Source of the DNA: DCFW01 sp963790715
Lineage (GTDB): Bacteria > Bacteroidota > Bacteroidia > Bacteroidales > Bacteroidaceae
DNA: 64,000 nucleotides
Direction: 5' to 3'
NCBI GenBank assembly: GCA_963790715.1
Contig: CAWBPN010000018.1
Coordinates: forward strand, 1,384,476-1,448,475
This document shows positions 53,974 through 64,000 of the stretch, in pieces. Position numbers and translations under genes: made by a program. Positions within the stretch are counted from its first letter, which is position 1; every line of letters begins with the position of its first letter. The notes below the pieces were generated by a model, which had not been told where the DNA came from, ran no database searches, and saw nothing but the letters and a program-made list of their open reading frames with translations.

Positions 53974-55992
53974 TTATTCGGGTATCACAATGCGGTCTCC
54001 AACCATGTGGGCAATTTGATTACGTATCTCTTGCAGATGCTTGATGCGTTGCATGGCTTCCATAAGTTTGGCGCTATCTGAAGTGACGGTTGGGTCTTGC
54101 AGCGAAAGTTGTGACTTTTTTAGCTCTTCTTCTACAATTATTATTTTGAAATCCGCTAAAACGCGGGGTACCACTTCATGCAGATTCTTTTCATCTGTAG
54201 GTATTTCCTGATCGTTGCGGGTGAACACTTTGCTCAGTGTGTATCTTTCGCTAGCCAAACTGCATGACAGCGAACTGATGTTTATATCAGGATGATTTAT
54301 GAAATATTTCTCGCAAACGAATCCTGCATCGTGTATGTGGTCATTGGCTTCTTTCAACATTTGGCGATGCAGCGGATTACTTAACTTTAAATCATCGCGG
54401 GTCAAGTCAAGGTTGATGTATTCGGCCACAGTCAGAGGTACGGCACTGCCTTCTTCGTCCTTAATGTTTACCATAACTTTCTCGCCATAACGGACTAACA
54501 TCTTTATAATGAGCGATTCGTTTTTTGAAGTAGGTGCGCTACTTTCTTCTTTTGTGGCTGATTCTTGTTGAACCGGAGTTCGCTCTTGCATCTGTTCTTC
54601 GATGTGGGGTATACCTGTTGATGAAGGCAATTCTTGATGAAAAGCTTCGCGTTCTCTGGCTTTTTGCTCTTCGGCTTTAAATTCCTTGAACTTTTTTATT
54701 ACCTGAAGCTTTAATATCTTTTCATCCACATTCATCACTTGGCTTGTGTCCTGGATATACATTTCCCTTTTGATAACATCGGGAATTTTAGCTATACTGT
54801 CCAGAATATGGGCAATAAGTTCAGCACGCTTAACCGGGTCTTTGCTGCCTTCCTTGTTGAGCTGAGCCGCTAAGAATAAAATAAAATCCTGTTCGTGCGA
54901 CTTTATATATTCTTGATATTCAGCAGAGCTGTGCTTCTTGGCGAATGAATCGGGGTCGTCATCATCAGGCAACAACACGATTTTTACATTCATTCCCTCT
55001 GACAGAATCTTATCAATACCTTTATTTGACGCCTTTATACCGGCGACGTCTCCATCGTATAGCAACGTTATGTCGGTTGTGAAACGGTGAATAAGGTGTA
55101 CCTGTTCTTGCGTAAGTGCCGTTCCAGATGAGGCTACTACATTTTCAATTCCACTTTGATACATTGACAACACGTCGGTGTATCCTTCAACCATGTAGCA
55201 TTTCTTTTCTTTCGAAATAGCCTGCTTAGCCTGAAATAGTCCGTACAATTCTTTACTCTTGTCGTATATTTTTGATTGTGGCGAATTTACATATTTCTGA
55301 TTTACGCCTTTAGTAGCCGGATTTCTCACACGTCCTCCAAACCCTACCACTTTACCTGAAATCGTGAAGATAGGGAACATCACACGGTCACGAAAGACAT
55401 CATATAGCGAACCGTCCTGGCGAGCGTGGCACAAGCCAGTTTCGATTAAAAACTTTTCATTATATCCTTTTTCCGCAGCAAGTTTCGATAATCCTTCCCA
55501 ATTTTCGGGTGCATATCCCAGTTGGAATTTTTTGATGATGTCATCTCTGAATCCCCTTCTACGAAAGTAATCCAGTCCTGTCGGTTGCTCTTTCGTAGGA
55601 AAAGTTATAAGCATTTCCTGAAAATATTTATTAGCAAAATCATTAACCAGGAATAAACTTTCTCGGTCTTTTTCAGCCATTTCCTCTTTAGGCGTCAGTT
55701 CGTGCTCACGTATTTCAATTCCATATTTCTTTGCTAACCAGCGTAGAGCCTCATAATATGAAATTTGTTCGTGTTCCATCAAGAAGTGAGCGGCATTTCC
55801 ACCTTTGCCACAGCTGAAACATTTGCAAATTCCCTTTGAAGGAGATACGCTGAATGACGGAGTTTTTTCATTATGAAAGGGGCATAATCCTATATAGTTT
55901 GCCCCGCGTTTTCGCAACGTGACAAATTCAGAAACCACTTCTACGATATTAGTGGCATTCATTATTTTCTCTATGGTGAAATTGTCTATCAT
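53974..55992 (-). CDS. dnaG: DNA primase
   Basis: 672 residues from ATG 55992. The upstream in-frame ATG at 56025 falls within the predicted -7 box. Zinc-binding domain: CPFHNEKTPSFSVSPSKGIC and KCFSCGKGG (CHC2 type, about 28-60). The catalytic core has the TOPRIM motifs VEGYTDVLSMYQSGIENVVA and LLYDGDVAGIKASNKG with DDDDPDSF. The C-terminal part (about 420-672) is the helicase-interaction region and is poorly conserved. It lays RNA primers at the replication fork. A long non-coding stretch with hairpins lies upstream. Confidence 0.97.
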   Translation of the reverse strand: MIDNFTIEKIMNATNIVEVVSEFVTLRKRGANYIGLCPFHNEKTPSFSVSPSKGICKCFSCGKGGNAAHFLMEHEQISYYEALRWLAKKYGIEIREHELTPKEEMAEKDRESLFLVNDFANKYFQEMLITFPTKEQPTGLDYFRRRGFRDDIIKKFQLGYAPENWEGLSKLAAEKGYNEKFLIETGLCHARQDGSLYDVFRDRVMFPIFTISGKVVGFGGRVRNPATKGVNQKYVNSPQSKIYDKSKELYGLFQAKQAISKEKKCYMVEGYTDVLSMYQSGIENVVASSGTALTQEQVHLIHRFTTDITLLYDGDVAGIKASNKGIDKILSEGMNVKIVLLPDDDDPDSFAKKHSSAEYQEYIKSHEQDFILFLAAQLNKEGSKDPVKRAELIAHILDSIAKIPDVIKREMYIQDTSQVMNVDEKILKLQVIKKFKEFKAEEQKAREREAFHQELPSSTGIPHIEEQMQERTPVQQESATKEESSAPTSKNESLIIKMLVRYGEKVMVNIKDEEGSAVPLTVAEYINLDLTRDDLKLSNPLHRQMLKEANDHIHDAGFVCEKYFINHPDINISSLSCSLASERYTLSKVFTRNDQEIPTDEKNLHEVVPRVLADFKIIIVEEELKKSQLSLQDPTVTSDSAKLMEAMQRIKHLQEIRNQIAHMVGDRIVIPE

Positions 55993-56022
55993 AATTATAT
56001 TCCCTTCTTTGTGTCCAACATG

Positions 56023-56030
56023 CAAAGGTA
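56023..56030 (-). promoter_or_regulatory. -7 box (TACCTTTG) of dnaG
   Basis: The minus strand reads TACCTTTG, followed by a start point near 56016 and a 24 nt leader to ATG 55992. The -33 region is only CTTTA. Confidence 0.55.
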
Positions 56031-56311
56031 ACGTTTTTATTTATGATTATAAAGATAAATACTTCCAATTCGATGTATGTAATTTGAAGGCTATCGAATC
56101 ATTATTTTTTTAGTTCGGCAGCAAAACACTCTCTTATGATACAAATCTGTTTATTCTATTCATGTTTCAGATCGCCTGTATTCATCGGTTTTTCCGGCTG
56201 TATGGCTGAACCATGCTATCCATCAGGAAGCAAAGTGTGTATCGTTGTGAACTATTCAGGTTAAGTACGTAGTGCAACCAAAAACTGTTGGCGTATAGAT
56301 CTCCAAGAGTT

Positions 56312-56359
56312 GGCCAAGAGATTGTCAACTGTCGACCAACAGTTCATGATCTCTTGGCC
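56312..56359. repeat. Long inverted repeat with nested stem
   Basis: GGCCAAGAGAT (56312-56322) pairs with ATCTCTTGGCC (56349-56359), and inside it AACTGT pairs with ACAGTT. Parts of the same words recur on both sides (CCAAGAG near 56303, CTGTTGG near 56285, ACTGTCGACC). Confidence 0.65.
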
Positions 56360-56441
56360 GACACATTGTCATCTGTAGGCGTAGAGAATTCAGACAAGTG
56401 TAAGCTGAGATTAATTAGAGTAAAACAGAAGTTTTCGTTTG

Positions 56442-56605
56442 TCGCTACATGAAAAAAAATTTGATGCTACGTGAAAAAAAATCTGACGTAGCATGTTTTT
56501 TTATTTCATGCTCCGTGTTTTTAAAAGTCATAAAGCATGAATTTTTATTTGATGTAGCATGAGATTTTTTTTCATGCAGCATCAAATCTTTTTGCGTTGA
56601 AGTAT
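56442..56605. repeat. Cluster of short repeats forming A/T-tract hairpins
   Basis: Words of the type GCTACATGAAAAAAAAT and its complement recur about every 21-24 nt in both orientations. Two clear hairpins form. ATGCTACG pairs with CGTAGCAT around TGAAAAAAAATCTGA, and ATTTGATG with GCATG pairs with CATGC with CATCAAAT around an eleven-base T-rich loop. At least five degenerate units are present. Confidence 0.6.
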
Positions 56606-57451
56606 GACCGGAAAAGCAGAGGCTAAACGTTGGAAACACTCTTGGAAAGGATGTAAAACATGCTGGCAAAAAATGTTAAACGTACTGGGAACGAGACCCT
56701 GCGCCAGAGAGTTTCGAGTCCTCCGTCGGAGTAGTTGTAATGAAATATAGCGTAAATATAATAAAAGTTAATAATCAAGATAAAATGCGTGTTTAAGCAT
56801 CGCCAAAAATATTAGCGTGTCAAAAACATCATACCCCCATGAATACGATCTGTAGAATCAACCGTAAAAGCGACTCCGAAATAAGCCATAAAGCCAATTT
56901 TGTAAGTCTGAATATGCCCTTGTAAATCACATAAAGATGTGAGATATATCCAATCGTTCTGAAAGCTAGAAACAGACGCTCCTCTTCAGCTAATCAGCTG
57001 AAATACCCAATAAATAGAGGCAATCTGAAAGATGAATAGAACAAACAATAAATAACATAGAGAGGGAGTATAGCAAAAGCCGTCATGTGTCATTTAAGAT
57101 AATTAACCTATTCAGTAAATGAAGCCTGGTGACAACCTACGGAAACTCCAATAAAAGTCAAAAAGCGTTCAGTAAAGGAGGTCAAGCTTATATATATAAG
57201 GTGTATAACCCAATAAAAAGCTTCTGCGAAAATCCATAGCGATTATATCCATTGTGACCATCCCAAAATCGTCAAAAGAGGAAGAAACATTACAATCCAG
57301 CAACAAATCCAAGAAAAAAAGCAGAAAAATCGAAAAAAAATGCGTGAATAAAAAGTATCCATATAGTCAAGCTATTCAGCAAGTTACGGATGAAAGCGAG
57401 CAATAAAACTGATAAAGAGTCAGAGAAAGTTCGAAAAAAAGTGGTAAAAGA

Positions 57452-57483
57452 TTTGGAGTGTAAGTAAAAAGGCCGTACTTTTG
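57452..57483 (+). promoter_or_regulatory. rRNA operon promoter
   Basis: TTTG at 57452-57455, 20 nt, TACTTTTG at 57476-57483: a strong Bacteroidota vegetative promoter. The start point near 57490 gives a leader of about 150 nt to the 16S 5' end. Confidence 0.8.
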
Positions 57484-57643
57484 CATCGCTTTTCCAGAAA
57501 GCGGAAAGGCGAAAGAGATCATTGAAAGGATTATAAATAAACAATTAGCAGTACAAGAGGTGAAAGTCTCAAGTCAATTTAGAAGAAGGAAAACGCGTAG
57601 CGCGTAGTAAGTCCAGGAAAGAAAAATAAAAGAAAAAATTTAT

Positions 57644-59178
<1,535 letters not shown>

Positions 59179-59432
59179 CTGGAAGTAAAAGACTAAAAGT
59201 GTTACGCAGAAGCCGAAATATAAAGAGGCGAAGAGAAACGTAGCCGAATGTACTGCAAAAATTGTTTACTATTATAAAAAGATATTGTGCGGAAGTAAAA
59301 CGCAAGTGAAACGAAGCACAGACGATCTATGGCATGTTGTACAGAAGAAGAAAAAGAAGAGAGATACGAGAAGTATAGAAGTATCGTATCCTGAAGTGAA
59401 AAGCAGAAGGATACGAGAAAGAGAAAGAAATA
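59179..59432 (+). other. 16S-23S spacer without tRNA
   Basis: About 254 nt, A/G-rich on the + strand, with repeated GATACGAGAA words that can form processing stems. No tRNA-Ile or tRNA-Ala can be seen, although most Bacteroidales operons carry both. Confidence 0.7.
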
Positions 59433-62333
<2,901 letters not shown>

Positions 62334-62496
62334 GCGGAAGACGCTAAGAATAATAATAAAAATAACCGTCATCCGCAAAAAGAAGAGCGCAAGCTTAAAC
62401 AACAAAAAGAATACGAAACGTATCGAACAGAAATCTTTAACTGTACTTTCCTATTGAGAGTGAGCAATCATAACTCATTAGGACATGCCAAAGAAA

Positions 62497-62606
62497 TAAA
62501 GGTAGCGAAGCCGACGGGGATCCACCTCTAACCATACCGAACAGAGAAGTTAAGCCCGTAAGCGCCGATGGTACTGCGAAAGTGGGAGAGTAGGCAGCCG
62601 CCAATC
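62497..62606 (+). rRNA. rrf: 5S ribosomal RNA
   Basis: The core CCGAACAGAGAAGTTAAGCC, GCGCCGATGGTACTGC and GTGGGAGAGTAGG is typical Bacteroidota 5S, with ends pairing weakly as GGTAGC with GCCGCC. About 160 nt after 23S. Ends are approximate. Confidence 0.93.
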
Positions 62607-62627
62607 TTATAAGATAAGTAAGAAAGA

Positions 62628-62668
62628 AAAGAGGAATTGAGTTCTATTACTTGATCCCTCTTTCGCTG
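62628..62668 (+). terminator. Probable terminator of the rRNA operon
   Basis: AAAGAGGAATTGAGT (62628-62642) pairs with ACTTGATCCCTCTTT (62649-62663) with one mismatch and two G-T pairs. The T-tract after it is short. Confidence 0.6.
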
Positions 62669-62944
62669 TTTATACCTTCAATCCCTTTCGGCGCATAGGA
62701 GGCTTTTCATAAGTGGTAGATGAATGAATTTGATTATGTAATTAGTTCATTTTATTGTCATATAATAATTTATATATAAAAATTAGAGTGGCTATAAGTC
62801 TACTTTAAAATTTTATTTATATATTTGTCCCATTATCGAAGCTATAGTGTATAACTGGTAGTTAAGAGAATAAAATTGCGTTATAATAGTAATAAAATGT
62901 GTAAAAACTTAGTCTATTGTGACCTTTTGTTACTATTATTGTGC

Positions 62945-62952
62945 TAATTTTG
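62945..62952 (+). promoter_or_regulatory. -7 box (TAATTTTG) of the exbB/exbD operon
   Basis: It matches TAnnTTTG, about 85 nt before the exbB ATG. A TTTG lies at 62926-62929 but only 15 nt upstream, shorter than usual. Confidence 0.5.
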
Positions 62953-63037
62953 ATCTCACCTTAATTAGTAAGGGATGTTGATAGATGTTGAAATTATTAA
63001 TTTCTTAAAAATAAATTATTAAAAAAAAAGAACTATT

Positions 63038-63871
63038 ATGGAAGCTACTCAAAAAAAAGTGGAAACAAAGAACCCTCAAAAAAAACAAGGATTCCAAGGC
63101 ATTAACTCAGCTTGGATCGTAATTGTAATTTGTTTTGTAATTGCAGTTTGTGTTTATCATTTCATCCTTGGTAATCCTGCCAATTTCGTTGGTGGTGTTA
63201 CAAGTAACCGTCCTGTGGATGGCAACATGCTTGGAACCATATATAAAGGTGGTCCTGTCGTTCCTATTATCCACACATTGTTATTTACTGTTATCGCTCT
63301 TTCTATTGAACGCTATTTCGCATTGAAAACGGCTTTCGGTAAAGGTACATTGGTTAAATTTGTAGAGAATATTAAAGTTGCTTTATCTAAGGGTGATATT
63401 AATGGCGCTCAGGCCGTTTGTGACAAACAAAGAGGCTCTGTTGCTAATGTAGTAGGTGCTACATTGAAAACATATAAAGAGGTTGAAAATAGCAACGACT
63501 TAACAAAAGAACAGAAACAATTAGCTATTTCACAATCATTGGAAGAGGCTACCGCTCTTGAATTGCCTATGATGTCTCAAAATTTACCTATTATCGGTAC
63601 TATTACAACATTAGGTACGTTGATGGGACTTTGCGGAACTGTAATCGGTATGATTCGTTCTTTCGCTGCATTAGCTGCCGGTGGTACAGGTGACTCTCTT
63701 CAATTATCTCAAGGTATTTCTGAAGCCTTGATTAATACAGCATTCGGTATTATTACTGCCGCACTTGCTGTTGTTATGTATAATTATTATACAAATAAGA
63801 TTGATAAATTAACTTATAGTCTTGACGAAGTAGGATTCTCTATTGTTCAAACTTTTGCTACTACACACTGA
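63038..63871 (+). CDS. exbB: MotA/TolQ/ExbB proton channel family protein
   Basis: 277 residues. A cytoplasmic Lys-rich N-terminus precedes helix 1 (WIVIVICFVIAVCVYHFIL, about 26-44) and helix 2 (about 75-93). The MotA_ExbB domain has two further helices (IIGTITTLGTLMGLCGTVIG and ISEALINTAFGIITAALAVV) with the conserved Thr/Gly and Ala residues of the channel. ExbB with ExbD uses the proton gradient to drive TonB, which powers every SusC transporter of this window. exbD follows after 46 nt. Confidence 0.94.
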   Translation: MEATQKKVETKNPQKKQGFQGINSAWIVIVICFVIAVCVYHFILGNPANFVGGVTSNRPVDGNMLGTIYKGGPVVPIIHTLLFTVIALSIERYFALKTAFGKGTLVKFVENIKVALSKGDINGAQAVCDKQRGSVANVVGATLKTYKEVENSNDLTKEQKQLAISQSLEEATALELPMMSQNLPIIGTITTLGTLMGLCGTVIGMIRSFAALAAGGTGDSLQLSQGISEALINTAFGIITAALAVVMYNYYTNKIDKLTYSLDEVGFSIVQTFATTH

Positions 63872-63917
63872 TAATTTGGTAGTGGCTTAAAAACATATTA
63901 AAAGAGAATAATAAGTT

Positions 63918-64000
63918 ATGGCAAAAGTTCAAATAAAAAAGAAAAGCGTCTTTATCGATATGACTGCGATGAGTGACGTGACTGTATTGCTGCTAACTTT
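63918..64000 (+). CDS. exbD: ExbD-family biopolymer transport protein (5' end only)
   Basis: 27 codons are visible before the window ends: MAKVQIKKKSVFIDMTAMSD followed by VTVLLLT. A Lys-rich cytoplasmic start, Asp-Met-Thr-Ala-Met-Ser-Asp and the beginning of a single membrane helix are the Bacteroidota ExbD N-terminus, including the Asp near the membrane thought to carry protons. Same operon as exbB. Confidence 0.85.
   Translation, partial: MAKVQIKKKSVFIDMTAMSDVTVLLLT

Larger units (their letters stand above)
56031..57451. other. Non-coding region between dnaG and the rRNA promoter
   Basis: About 1.4 kb without a credible gene on either strand; the short frames present have no signal, domain or neighbour support. 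It contains a strong two-part hairpin (56312-56359), a cluster of A/T-tract hairpins (56442-56600) and a small CACAT/ATGTG stem near 56931. The part after 56740 is A-rich on the + strand and shows nothing further that I can name. Confidence 0.6.

Noticed and set aside
56442..56605. Possible CRISPR array
   Set aside because: Units are degenerate, alternate in orientation and have no spacers of even length; no cas genes are nearby.
56445..56669. Minus-strand frame of 74 codons
   Set aside because: It is made by the A/T-tract repeats and has low complexity.
56701..56735. tRNA-3'-end-like string (GTTTCGAGTC, then CTCCGTCGGAG)
   Set aside because: No D arm, anticodon arm or 5' acceptor strand can be built around it, so no tRNA is called; a relic or chance match.

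Overview
The window reads as chromosomal DNA of an AT-rich member of the Bacteroidales (Bacteroidota). The evidence is the SusC/SusD outer-membrane systems with FecI/FecR-type regulators, promoters of the Bacteroidota vegetative type (TTTG, about 20 nt, TAnnTTTG), little sign of Shine-Dalgarno sites, and a 16S rRNA of Bacteroidales type ending in GGAACACCTCC. I cannot name genus or species.

Positions 1-2834 hold two divergent ECF sigma/FecR units. The left unit runs leftwards and its FecR leaves the window. Between them lies a candidate structured RNA (1953-2036).

Positions 2289-41480 form a large glycan-use region that best fits alpha-mannan or mannoprotein. It has two sigma/anti-sigma pairs whose FecR genes are nearly identical (2892 and 25127). 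It has four SusC genes: 5146, a twice-frameshifted copy at 17258, its intact near-twin at 26207, and 35969. It also has three SusD genes, two GH92 alpha-mannosidases, a GH76-like protein, two near-identical SGNH esterases, an endonuclease/exonuclease/phosphatase-family enzyme, two alkaline-phosphatase-superfamily enzymes, SusE-like and IPT/LamG-like surface lipoproteins, and a lipoprotein with a calpain-type cysteine protease domain. Seven copies of a two-box element (GGTAYAATT, 11 nt, TTGTC) lie mostly just upstream of the structural transcription units and look like the ECF-sigma promoters of the locus. The region is full of recent duplication and deletion scars: a FecR shard (9816), GH92 remnants (4728 and 35476), and a chimera of a GH92 leader with a pectinesterase-like tail (41220).

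Positions 41602-56025 are housekeeping: a Ca2+-type P-ATPase, convergent nadK, the pdxJ / DJ-1 / ispD / recG operon, an M23/LysM envelope peptidase with a structured leader, a DUF1599 protein, a DoxX/thioredoxin-like membrane protein that reads in frame into triosephosphate isomerase, folE and dnaG.

Positions 56026-57450 are non-coding with unusual hairpin repeats. A complete rRNA operon follows (16S, 23S, 5S) with no tRNA in its spacer. The window ends in exbB and the first codons of exbD, the energy supply for TonB-dependent SusC transport.
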